Below are positions 57,512-64,000 of a DNA stretch of 64,000 nt, piece by piece; positions within the stretch are counted from its first letter, which is position 1; every line of letters starts with the position of its first letter. The stretch is from Palsa-504 sp963839095 (GTDB taxonomy: Bacteria; Actinomycetota; Actinomycetes; Streptosporangiales; Streptosporangiaceae): NCBI GenBank assembly GCA_963839095.1, contig CAWIUF010000054.1, positions 248,001-312,000 of the forward strand, in the 5' to 3' direction. The position numbers and the translations under genes are program-made. The notes beneath the pieces were generated by a model that saw nothing but the letters and a program-made list of their open reading frames with translations, ran no database searches and was not told where the DNA came from.

Positions 57512-57799
57512 ATGGGACCGGACCGGACGGGTCCTCACCGGGTGCGCTTCAGCTTCGACGGCGCCCCGCTGGAGGCGTCGCGGGGTATGACCATCGGCGG
57601 AGCGCTGCTGGCGAGCGGAATCGTGTCCTGGCGCCGGGCCGGGGTCGACGGCCGGCCGCGGGGCATCTTCTGCGGTACCGGGGTCTGCTTCGACTGCCTG
57701 GTGGACGTCGGTGACCGGCACGCCGTGCGGGCCTGCCTGATCCTGGTGGGGGACGGCGACGAGGTGCGTACCAGCATGGCGCGGAGGGCTGCCGGTTGA
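57512..57799 (+). CDS. (2Fe-2S)-binding subunit, HcnA/sarcosine-oxidase-alpha type
   Basis: 95 residues, ATG 57512 right after an AGGAGG site. It reads HRVRFSFDGAPLEASRGMTIGGALLASGIVSWR and carries C54-x4-C59-x2-C62-x12-C75 in GIFCGTGVCFDCLVDVGDRHAVRAC, the plant-ferredoxin-like cluster motif of small subunits of hydrogen cyanide synthase (HcnA) and opine/sarcosine oxidases. Its stop overlaps the TTG of the next FAD gene, so it works as its small subunit. The palindrome upstream suggests regulated expression. Confidence 0.88.
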   Translation: MGPDRTGPHRVRFSFDGAPLEASRGMTIGGALLASGIVSWRRAGVDGRPRGIFCGTGVCFDCLVDVGDRHAVRACLILVGDGDEVRTSMARRAAG

Positions 57800-59133
57800 G
57801 CGGCATCATCGATGTCGCGGTGGTCGGGGCCGGCCCCGCGGGCCTGGCCGCCGCGCTGGCCGCGGGCGACCTGGGCTGCGAGGTCACGCTGATCGACGCC
57901 GGGCACGGGCCCGGCGGCCAGATGTACCACCCGGGCATGCTGTTCCCCGGTCGCGGCCCGGCTCGCCGCGCGACCGAGCACCTGCCGCCCGGCCTGGCCC
58001 GGATCAGGCAGGCCCGCCAGGTCCGCCACCTCGCGGCGACCTCGGCCGGGCGGGCCGCGCGGGACCACGACGGCGTGGTGACCCTGTGGGTGGGCGGCCC
58101 GGAAGGCGGCGCCGAGACCACGGTCGAGGTCCGGGCCGTGGTGCTGGCCACCGGCGCCGCCGAGCTCGTCTTGCCGTTTCCCGGCTGGGACCTGCCCGGC
58201 GTGACCACCGCGGGCGCGGCTCAGGCGCTGCTGAAGAGCCAGGGCGTGACCGTGGGGCGGCGGGTCCTGGTGGCAGGGTCCGGGCCGGTGCTGCTCCCGG
58301 TCGCGGCCAGCCTGGCCGAGGCCGGCGTGCGCGTCGTCGCGGTGCTGGAGGCGACCCCCGCGTCCCCGGCCGGAGGACTGGCCGCGTACCCCGGCCAGCC
58401 GCCGGAGACCGGCGGCCACGCCGCGATCCTGGCCCGTCACGGCGTGCCGGTCCGCACCGGGTACGCGGTGGTTGCCAGCCAGGGAACCGAACGGGTGGAG
58501 CGAGCCGTGATCGCCCAGCTGGACCAGGACTGGCGGCCGCGTCCCGGCTCGCGGCGCACGGAAACCGTGGATGCCGTGCACGTAAGCTTCGGCTTTTCCC
58601 CCGTGCTGGAACTGTCCCGTGCGCTGGGCTGCGCCGAGGTGCGGCCCAGGGCACGGTCGGCCGCCGCGGTGGCCTGCGACGCCGACCTGGCCACGTCGGT
58701 GCCGGGCGTGTTCGCGGCCGGCGCGGTGACCGGGGCCGCCGGCGCGGAGGTGGCCGAGCTGGAGGGGTATCTGGCGGGCACCTCGGCCGCGCGCTACCTG
58801 AGTCGGCTGGCCCCGGACGCGTACGCGGAGCGCACCCGTCCGCTGCGGGCCCGGCTGGAGGATGCCCGGCGGCTTGCGCTGCCGCTCGGCGAGGCCTACC
58901 GCCTGCGGCCCGGCTGGCTCGAGTGGCCGGGCGCCGGCACGATCATCTGCCGCTGCGAGCAGACCCGCTGGTCCGAAATCGGGGCGGCGGTGGCGGGTGG
59001 CGCGCGGGACGTGCGCGCGGTCCAGGAGGTGACCCGCTGCGGCCTGGGCGACTGCCGGGCCCGCGTCTGCGGTCCGGCACTGCGGTACGCGGTGTCCGCC
59101 GCCTCCGGCCAGTCCTCTACGTTTACGGGATGA
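57796..59133 (+). CDS. FAD/NAD(P)-dependent oxidoreductase, HcnB-like
   Basis: 445 residues, TTG 57796. GAGPAGLAAALAAGDLGCEVTLIDA is the FAD motif, LVAGSGPVLLPVAASLAEAGVRVVAVLE the second nucleotide motif. The C terminus has cysteines as in CRCEQTRWSEIG...TRCGLGDCRARVCGP, which match a BFD-like [2Fe-2S] site. This is the architecture of opine oxidase and HcnB large subunits, which oxidise a C-N bond of glycine or opines. HcnC, the third hydrogen-cyanide-synthase subunit, is absent; the following gene is a phosphatase. The product may therefore be an amine dehydrogenase or a redox partner rather than HCN synthase. Confidence 0.87.
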   Translation: MSGIIDVAVVGAGPAGLAAALAAGDLGCEVTLIDAGHGPGGQMYHPGMLFPGRGPARRATEHLPPGLARIRQARQVRHLAATSAGRAARDHDGVVTLWVGGPEGGAETTVEVRAVVLATGAAELVLPFPGWDLPGVTTAGAAQALLKSQGVTVGRRVLVAGSGPVLLPVAASLAEAGVRVVAVLEATPASPAGGLAAYPGQPPETGGHAAILARHGVPVRTGYAVVASQGTERVERAVIAQLDQDWRPRPGSRRTETVDAVHVSFGFSPVLELSRALGCAEVRPRARSAAAVACDADLATSVPGVFAAGAVTGAAGAEVAELEGYLAGTSAARYLSRLAPDAYAERTRPLRARLEDARRLALPLGEAYRLRPGWLEWPGAGTIICRCEQTRWSEIGAAVAGGARDVRAVQEVTRCGLGDCRARVCGPALRYAVSAASGQSSTFTG

Positions 59134-59711
59134 ACGTGTCGCCCGACGTCATCTACATCATCCGGCACGCGGAGAAGCCGCTGAAGCCGCCGCTGTCCGG
59201 CGTCGACTATCACGGCAGCCAGAACGAGCATTCGCTGCTGCCGCGCGGATGGCAGCGCTCCGGTGCCCTCGCGGCGCTCTTCCATCCGGACTTCGGTCCG
59301 CTGCGGCCCGGGTTGCGGACACCGACTGCGCTGGTGGCGCCCTCTTTCGGGCACCCGGGCAAGACGGCCGCGCACCGGTCGTACCAGACCATTCAGGGCC
59401 TGAGCGAGCACCTGGAGCTGCCGATAGAGTCGCAGTTCGCCCAGGGCCAGGAAAAAGAGCTCGCCGATAGCCTGGTGAGCGGCCAGTCCGGAGTCGTCCT
59501 CATCTGCTGGGAGCACAAGCACATTCCGGTGATCGCAGCCGCGTTGCCGGTCGAGAGCGGAACCGTCATCCCGCGGAAATGGCCGGGCCGCCGGTACGAC
59601 GTCATCTGGTCGTTCACCCGCGGCCCGGAGCCCGGCCCGGTCCGCTATACCTTCAGCCAGATCCCGCAGCAGCTGCTCGCCGGGGACGCCGGAACGGTGA
59701 TCGGAGAATAA
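59130..59711 (+). CDS. Histidine-phosphatase-like protein
   Basis: 193 residues, ATG 59130 overlapping the previous stop (ATGA). It starts VIYIIRHAEKPL, the RHG-type active-site motif of the histidine phosphatase superfamily, and contains LPRGWQRSGALAALFHPDFG and VLICWEHKHIPVIAAAL, where WEHKH supplies the second histidine. It does not belong to the classic phosphoglycerate mutases. It may hydrolyse a phosphate ester or be a non-catalytic relative. Co-translation with the HcnB-like gene suggests a shared function, but no substrate can be named. Confidence 0.8.
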   Translation: MNVSPDVIYIIRHAEKPLKPPLSGVDYHGSQNEHSLLPRGWQRSGALAALFHPDFGPLRPGLRTPTALVAPSFGHPGKTAAHRSYQTIQGLSEHLELPIESQFAQGQEKELADSLVSGQSGVVLICWEHKHIPVIAAALPVESGTVIPRKWPGRRYDVIWSFTRGPEPGPVRYTFSQIPQQLLAGDAGTVIGE

Positions 59712-59720
59712 CGGGCGGGC

Positions 59721-60530
59721 TCAGGCCAGGGCGGGGGTGAGCGTTTGCATGAAGGCCCTGGTCGTGTCGGCCTGACGAGCCACATCGCCCGGCTCAAGAC
59801 CGGCCAGCCGGTCGATCAGCGCGCTGCCCACCGTCGCGATGTCACAGTACGGCAGTACCTGTTCCATCCGGGCGCGGTCGGAGATGCCGAACCCGACCGC
59901 CATCGGCACGGTGAGGTGCTGGCGGGCCCGCTGCAGGTAGGCCTGGACGTCCGGGGCCAGGCCGAGCTGGGCTCCGGTGACGCCCCGGCGCGACATGCAG
60001 TAGACGAAGCCGCTCGCGACGGCCGCGTTCGCGGCCATCCGGCCGTCCGTCGAGGTGGGCGCGAGCGTCACGATGTTATGCAGGCCGTGACGGCGGCAGG
60101 CATCGAGATAGCCCTCGTGCCGCGCCGCCTCGGCGGGGAGGTCCGGCACGATGAGCCCGCTGATGCCGGCCGCGGCGGCGTCCCGGCAGAACGCCTCCGT
60201 GCCGTACCGGTAGACCGTGTTGGCGTACGCCATGAACAGCAGCGGTGCCTGTACCCGGGCGGACGATCCGGCCGCGATCGTGAAGGCGTCCCGGACCCGG
60301 GCGCCGCGTTCGATCGCGGCCTCGCAGGCGGACTGGATCGTCGGGCCGTCCGCGAGGGGGTCGGAGAACGGGATCTGCAGTTCGATGAAATCAGCGCCGG
60401 CCTCGTCCATGGCGTCGATGAGCGCGCTCGTCGACGCCAGCGACGGATAGCCGACCACGACGTGGGTCATCAGCCCCTTGCGTCGTGCGGCGGCGAGGGC
60501 GGCGAGCCGCTCGTCAATCCTGTTGGCCAT
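59721..60530 (-). CDS. trpA: Tryptophan synthase alpha chain
   Basis: 269 residues, a normal length. It cleaves indole-3-glycerol phosphate into indole and glyceraldehyde phosphate. The catalytic acids are in ADFIELQIPFSDPLADGPTIQ (Glu and Asp equivalents of E49 and D60). GISGLIVPDLPAEA and the loop YCMSRRGVTGA follow. The N terminus (GLMTHVVVGYPSLASTSALI) differs from the usual LTAGDP, so it belongs to a divergent branch. The gene overlaps trpB by 17 bases; the pair has no other trp genes nearby. Confidence 0.93.
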   Translation of the reverse strand: MANRIDERLAALAAARRKGLMTHVVVGYPSLASTSALIDAMDEAGADFIELQIPFSDPLADGPTIQSACEAAIERGARVRDAFTIAAGSSARVQAPLLFMAYANTVYRYGTEAFCRDAAAAGISGLIVPDLPAEAARHEGYLDACRRHGLHNIVTLAPTSTDGRMAANAAVASGFVYCMSRRGVTGAQLGLAPDVQAYLQRARQHLTVPMAVGFGISDRARMEQVLPYCDIATVGSALIDRLAGLEPGDVARQADTTRAFMQTLTPALA

Positions 60531-61749
60531 GGCGCTCGGCCTCCGTCCTGAGGAACGCGTAGAACTCCTGGTCGGCGAACGCGTCGGCGAGAATGAAGAG
60601 GTCTTTGTCGCCCCGGCCGGAGATGTTGATGACGACTATCTCGTCCCGGTCCAGCCGGGGAGCGAGCTCGATGACGTGAGCCACCGCGTGCGCCGACTCC
60701 AGCGCCGGCAAGATGCCCTCGGTCCTGGCCAGCAGGTCAACCGCCTTGATCACGGCGTCGTCGCGGGCGCAGGCGAAGCTGATCCGGCCCCGTTCGTGCA
60801 GCCACGCCAGTTCCGGGCCGATGCCGGGGTAGTCCAGGCCCGCGGAGATGCTGTGGGTCGGTGCGAGCTGGCCGTCGTCGTCTTGCAGGAACACCGACTT
60901 GTATCCCTCGACGATGCCGGTCCGGCCGTGCGGGAAGCGCTGGGCGTGCTCGCCGGTCCCGTCTCCCTGGCCGCCCGCCTCGACCCCGACCAGCCGCACG
61001 GACTCGTGCGGGACGAACGGGCTGAACGCGCCGATCGCGTTGCTTCCGCCGCCGACGCAGGCGACCACGTAGCCGGGGAGCCTGCCCTCCGCCTCGCGGA
61101 GCTGCGTCATGATCTCCTGCCCGACCACCGACTGGAAGTCGCGGACCATCGTCGGGTAGGGATGCGGTCCGAGCGCCGAGCCGAGCAGGTAATGCGTGTC
61201 GGCGCTTGACGCGATGTAGTCCTTCAGCGCGGCGTTGACCGCGTCCTTGAGCGTGCGGCTGCCGTACCGCACGGGCACCACCGTCGCGCCGAGCCGCTCC
61301 ATCATGAAAACGTTGGGGCGCTGGCGCGCGATGTCCACCTCGCCCATGTAGACCGTGCACTCGAACCCGAACTTGGCGGCCACGGTGGCGGTCGCCAGCC
61401 CGTGCTGCCCGGCTCCGGTCTCGGCCACCAGCCTCGTGCGCCCCATCCGCTTCGCCAGCAGCGCCTGGCCCAGGCAGTGCGTGATCTTGTGCGCCCCGGT
61501 GATGTTCACGCCCTCGTTCTTGAGGTAGATCCGGGCGCCGCCGAGCGCTTCGGTGAGCCGCCCGGCGAAGGTCAGCGGCGTCGGGCGCCCGGCGAAGGTC
61601 GCCAGCAGGTGAGCGAACTCGGCCGCGAACTCCGGGTCCGCCCTGGCCTCCTGGTAGGCCTGATCGAGATCCTCCAGGGCCGGTATGAGGACCTCGGGCA
61701 CGTACCGGCCGCCGAAACCGCCGAAGTATCCGGGTGAGCTTCCAGGCAT
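60514..61749 (-). CDS. trpB: Tryptophan synthase beta chain
   Basis: 411 residues. It joins indole and L-serine with PLP. The PLP lysine is Lys88 in NITGAHKITHCLGQALLAKRMG, the catalytic Glu110 lies in AETGAGQHG, the phosphate site is CVGGGSNAIGAF and the C terminus has PALESAHA and NISGRGDKD. The usual EDLNHTG-HKINN reads EGVNITG-HKITH, so the active-site surroundings are changed but the catalytic residues are kept. The gene starts 70 bases from a divergent GntR gene with a palindromic operator. The lack of trpC, trpD or trpE implies a second copy for a special pathway or salvage of indole. Confidence 0.94.
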   Translation of the reverse strand: MPGSSPGYFGGFGGRYVPEVLIPALEDLDQAYQEARADPEFAAEFAHLLATFAGRPTPLTFAGRLTEALGGARIYLKNEGVNITGAHKITHCLGQALLAKRMGRTRLVAETGAGQHGLATATVAAKFGFECTVYMGEVDIARQRPNVFMMERLGATVVPVRYGSRTLKDAVNAALKDYIASSADTHYLLGSALGPHPYPTMVRDFQSVVGQEIMTQLREAEGRLPGYVVACVGGGSNAIGAFSPFVPHESVRLVGVEAGGQGDGTGEHAQRFPHGRTGIVEGYKSVFLQDDDGQLAPTHSISAGLDYPGIGPELAWLHERGRISFACARDDAVIKAVDLLARTEGILPALESAHAVAHVIELAPRLDRDEIVVINISGRGDKDLFILADAFADQEFYAFLRTEAERHGQQD

Positions 61750-61778
61750 CAGCTTCCGTTCTGATGGTCGCCATCTGA

Positions 61779-61804
61779 GTCTTCTAGAAGACTAGAAGAC
61801 TAGC
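61779..61804. promoter_or_regulatory. Palindromic operator between trpB and GntR gene
   Basis: GTCTTCTAGAAGAC at 61779-61792 is a perfect 14-bp palindrome. CTAGAAGA is repeated at 61784 and 61792, followed by CTAG at 61800, so three CTAG cores lie 8 bases apart. It lies 15-40 bases before the GntR ATG and 30 after the trpB start. Confidence 0.6.
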
Positions 61805-61818
61805 TATCATGATGGCAA

Positions 61819-62553
61819 ATGGCGACCGGACCGAAGTACCTGCGCATCCACCGCGACCTGAGCGACCGCATCACCAGCGGGCAGTGGCCGGCCGGCCGCC
61901 CGCTGCCCTCCCAGCAGCAGCTCGCGGCCGAGTTCGGGGTCAGCGTCATGACGTTGCGCCAGGCCCTCCAGCTGCTGGCCGATGACGGCCTGGTCCAGAC
62001 CCGGCAGGGAGCCGGCACCTTTGTCGCGGCCCGTTACGCTTATGACCTCGGCGGCCTGCGCAGCTTCGCCGCCGACCTCGGTGGTCAGGACGCGGGTATC
62101 ACCACCGAGCTTCTCGGCGCCGGCACCGTATCGCCGCCGGCCGACATCGCGGCCCGGCTCGGAGCGTCCGGCCCGGTGCTCCGCCTGCGCCGGCTGCGAC
62201 TGGCGGGCGGCCGGCCCCTGATCGTCCAGACCTCCTACCTCCCGGCCGCGCTGGCCGGCGTCGTCAGCCCGGAGGACCTCGGGCTCCGTGGTCTCTACAC
62301 CATCCTGGCCGAGCACGGGCTGGCCGTCGCCCGCGCCGACGAGACCATCACCCCGGCCGCGCTCGGCTCGCGCGACGCCCGCGATCTTTCCCGCCCCCGG
62401 TCCAGTCCCGCCCTGTTGAGCCACCGGGTCAGCTTCACCGCGGAGGGCAGCCCGGTCATCGACGACTACGCGCTCCTGCCCGCCGACAGCGTGGCGATCA
62501 CGGTCAACCGCTCGCCGGGACACCTGGAAGTCCGCTACACGCTCGCGGGCTAG
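61819..62553 (+). CDS. GntR/HutC-family transcriptional regulator
   Basis: 244 residues, ATG 61819. GntR winged helix: YLRIHRDLSDRITSGQWPAGRPLPSQQQLAAEFGVSVMTLRQALQLLADDGLVQTRQGAGTFVA. UTRA/HutC effector domain: VLRLRRLRLAGGRPLIVQTSYLPAALAG, LRGLYTILAEHGLAVARADETITPAAL and a C-terminal strand VAITVNRSPGHLEVRYTLAG. HutC proteins sense small metabolites and autoregulate. The palindrome in front of it and the divergent trpBA suggest that it represses the trp pair until an effector is present. Confidence 0.9.
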   Translation: MATGPKYLRIHRDLSDRITSGQWPAGRPLPSQQQLAAEFGVSVMTLRQALQLLADDGLVQTRQGAGTFVAARYAYDLGGLRSFAADLGGQDAGITTELLGAGTVSPPADIAARLGASGPVLRLRRLRLAGGRPLIVQTSYLPAALAGVVSPEDLGLRGLYTILAEHGLAVARADETITPAALGSRDARDLSRPRSSPALLSHRVSFTAEGSPVIDDYALLPADSVAITVNRSPGHLEVRYTLAG

Positions 62554-62589
62554 CGCATCGGCCGGGGCGGCCGTAACGTCGGTGGCGGT

Positions 62590-62607
62590 CCCCGTCGCGA
62601 AACGGGG
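62590..62607 (+). terminator. Short hairpin after the GntR gene
   Basis: CCCCGT-CGCGAA-ACGGGG, 6-bp perfect stem, 37 bases after the GntR stop and 28 before the VOC gene. Weak, no U run. Confidence 0.4.
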
Positions 62608-62634
62608 TGCGGCCTGACCAGTGGAGGTGCCCGG

Positions 62635-62925
62635 ATGACCGAGCTCCCATCGCCCCCCGAGGGGACCCTGGAGACGCCGCGTGATCCCGACCGGGTCAGC
62701 AGCTTCCTCAATATCCGGGTGAAAGACATTGATGCCGTGTACGCCGAATGGAGCGCCGGGGGTGCCGAATTCCTGACGCCGCCGAAACAGCACCCGTTCG
62801 AGAAGCGCTGCTACATCCGCGATCCCGACGGCCACCTGATCGAACTGGGGCAGACCACGGACCCCGAGGGTGACTGGTCGCCCGCTCACTGGCCGTCGGG
62901 TACGCCCGCGGGGGGACCCGGCTAA
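62635..62925 (+). CDS. Half-length VOC (glyoxalase-like) protein
   Basis: 96 residues, ATG 62635 seven bases after GGAGG. Only the second module of a VOC protein is present: FLNIRVKDIDAVYAEWSAGGAEFLTPPKQHPFEKRCYIRDPDGHLIELGQTT. The metal-binding glutamate of the module (LIELGQT) is kept. Normal VOC proteins have two such modules, so this is either a homodimeric half or a remnant that lost its first module and gained the start MTELPSPPEGTLETPRDPDR. It ends opposite the LAL gene with a 4-base overlap. Confidence 0.7.
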   Translation: MTELPSPPEGTLETPRDPDRVSSFLNIRVKDIDAVYAEWSAGGAEFLTPPKQHPFEKRCYIRDPDGHLIELGQTTDPEGDWSPAHWPSGTPAGGPG

Positions 62926-64000
62926 AGGCCGGGCAGCGCCTGCCGGAGCTGGCGGCGGGAGGTGATATCGAGCTTGGCGAAGACCTTGGCCATGTGGTAT
63001 TCGACGGTCCGCGGCGACAGGAACAGCTGAGCGGCGATCTCCGGGTTGGACAGGCCCGCCCGGGCCAGCCGCGCGATCTGGGCTTCCTGCGGGGTGAGCT
63101 GCTCGTGCGGGCTGGCGGTACGCCTGCGGGCGGTCTCGCCGGTGGCTCGCAGCTCGCGCCGGGCCCGTTCGGCGAACGCCCGCATGCCGATCGCGGCGAA
63201 CATGTCGTGCGCGGTGCGCAGCTGCTCCCGCGCGTCGGCCCGCCGCCGCTCGCGGCGTAGCCATTCGCCGTAGAGCAGGTGCGCGCGGGCCAGTTCGGGC
63301 CGGAATCCGGTGCGGCTCAGCCGGCTGATCGACTCGCGATAGCAGCTCTCGGCGTCCTTGCCGTCGCTGAGCAGTGCCCGGGAACGCGCGTAGATTCCCT
63401 GCCCCCAGTCGGTCTGGCCGACGCTGGCCGCCTCGGCCAGCCGGCCGAGTGATTCGGCGGCTAGCTGGGTCTGCCCGGTCCTGGTGGCTGCCTCGATCAG
63501 CTCAGGCAGCGCCCACGTCGAGACATGCAGCTCAGCTGACTGCTCAGCGGCTTGCGCCTTGGCCAGGGCCATCTCGTAGCGGCCGAGCCCGTTGTACAAG
63601 ATGGCGGCTACCCATTGCGTCCACTGGACTGCCAGGCCCTGGCCCGCAGTCTGGGCCGCCGTGCTCACAGCCTCGATCAGCGGGGCGGCATCGGCCTCGG
63701 CTCCCCGGAAACCGGCGAGCAGCATGGCCCCGAAGGGGGGGAAGAGGGTTCCCGTCGCCGCTGCGATCGCTTCGGCCTCCGCGACCAGCGAAGCAGCCTC
63801 CGCGAAATCGCCATGCCAGACCGTAAAGATGGTTATCGAGTTCACATAGATCACGAGCGGGGCCAGCAAGCCCGCCTCGCGGCAGGACCGGAGCGCGCGG
63901 GCTTCAATCACCTGCCAGCGCTCTTCGTCCCACACCGTCACCGCGGCGACCACGGCGACCATGCTCCGTCGCAGACGTTCCGCCATGGGGATCTCTTCTT
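62922..64000 (-). CDS. LAL-type LuxR regulator, C-terminal part (cut by window edge)
   Basis: The frame is open to base 64000, so the first residues are missing; ATG 63986 is inside and probably not the start. 354 residues and more are seen: long helical repeats (LVIYVNSITIFTVWHGDFAEAASLVAEAEAIAAATG) and a LuxR helix-turn-helix LTPQEAQIARLARAGLSNPEIAAQLFLSPRTVEYHMAKVFAKLDITSRRQL. It resembles the LAL gene at 33304 (ARAHLLYGEWLRRE and ERARRELRATG segments). The ATPase domain lies beyond the window. The target is unknown. Confidence 0.85.
   Translation of the reverse strand, partial: EEIPMAERLRRSMVAVVAAVTVWDEERWQVIEARALRSCREAGLLAPLVIYVNSITIFTVWHGDFAEAASLVAEAEAIAAATGTLFPPFGAMLLAGFRGAEADAAPLIEAVSTAAQTAGQGLAVQWTQWVAAILYNGLGRYEMALAKAQAAEQSAELHVSTWALPELIEAATRTGQTQLAAESLGRLAEAASVGQTDWGQGIYARSRALLSDGKDAESCYRESISRLSRTGFRPELARAHLLYGEWLRRERRRADAREQLRTAHDMFAAIGMRAFAERARRELRATGETARRRTASPHEQLTPQEAQIARLARAGLSNPEIAAQLFLSPRTVEYHMAKVFAKLDITSRRQLRQALPGL

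Noticed and set aside
57512..59711. A complete hydrogen cyanide synthase operon
   Set aside because: The third subunit (HcnC) is absent and the next gene is phosphatase-like.

Overview
The window is very GC-rich and uses GTG and TTG starts, GGAGG-type ribosome sites, many start/stop overlaps of the ATGA, GTGA or TGATG kind, and actinomycete-typical families: ECF sigma factors with zinc anti-sigma factors, LAL-type LuxR regulators, DUF1707, SpoIIE phosphatases, Rv1733c-like protein and GH12-CBM2 cellulase. This points to a soil-type filamentous actinobacterium (Streptosporangiales, Catenulisporales or similar; inferred from gene content, not from a marker gene). No rRNA, tRNA, CRISPR array, insertion sequence or phage gene was recognised.

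Layout. 0-2.7 kb: an edge-truncated MFS exporter, back-to-back remnants of a TetR regulator and an MMPL transporter, and a secreted GH12-CBM2 cellulase broken by two frameshifts. 2.9-9.8 kb: secreted S33-type peptidase, a repeat-rich spacer, an ECF sigma/anti-sigma pair leading into an ABC exporter, and a dienelactone hydrolase. 9.8-18 kb: XRE regulator, glutathione peroxidase, LLM oxidoreductase, FAD monooxygenase, GNAT, several small or hypothetical genes, cation exchanger. 18-24 kb: CorA, a long WD40 propeller, and a cupin / HD-GYP-LuxR / methyltransferase group that shares an 18-bp palindrome. 24-29 kb: two paralogous ECF sigma/anti-sigma cassettes around GNAT genes and a broken lactonase. 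29-36 kb: TDT transporter, MEDS sensor, PAS histidine kinase, response regulator, lone receiver and LAL regulator. 36-42 kb: intact arcDABC arginine-deiminase operon diverging from an Rv1733c-like gene. 42-46 kb: decayed genes, a small toxin/antitoxin-like pair, a TIM-barrel isomerase, an alcohol dehydrogenase and a tandem duplication. 46-51 kb: a giant kinase-receiver-phosphatase protein with RsbW-like and STAS partners, then an Nramp transporter. 52-57 kb: ferritin-like protein, SigK-like sigma, MsrA, flavin-type oxidase, ArsR regulator. 57-64 kb: HcnA/HcnB-like iron-sulfur flavoprotein pair, a histidine phosphatase, stand-alone trpBA with a divergent GntR regulator, half of a VOC protein, and an edge-truncated LAL regulator.

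The most important caution is quality: about twenty recognisable genes carry single-base frameshifts, many in G/C runs, while neighbours such as arcDABC and trpBA are intact. Either the assembly has indel errors or many genes are decaying; products are therefore described across the breaks and the broken entries are marked as pseudogenes. The best candidates for something new are the shared palindrome of the HD-GYP/cupin/methyltransferase group, the duplicated dehydrogenase/phosphatase junction, and the orphan trpBA locus with its CTAG-spaced operator.
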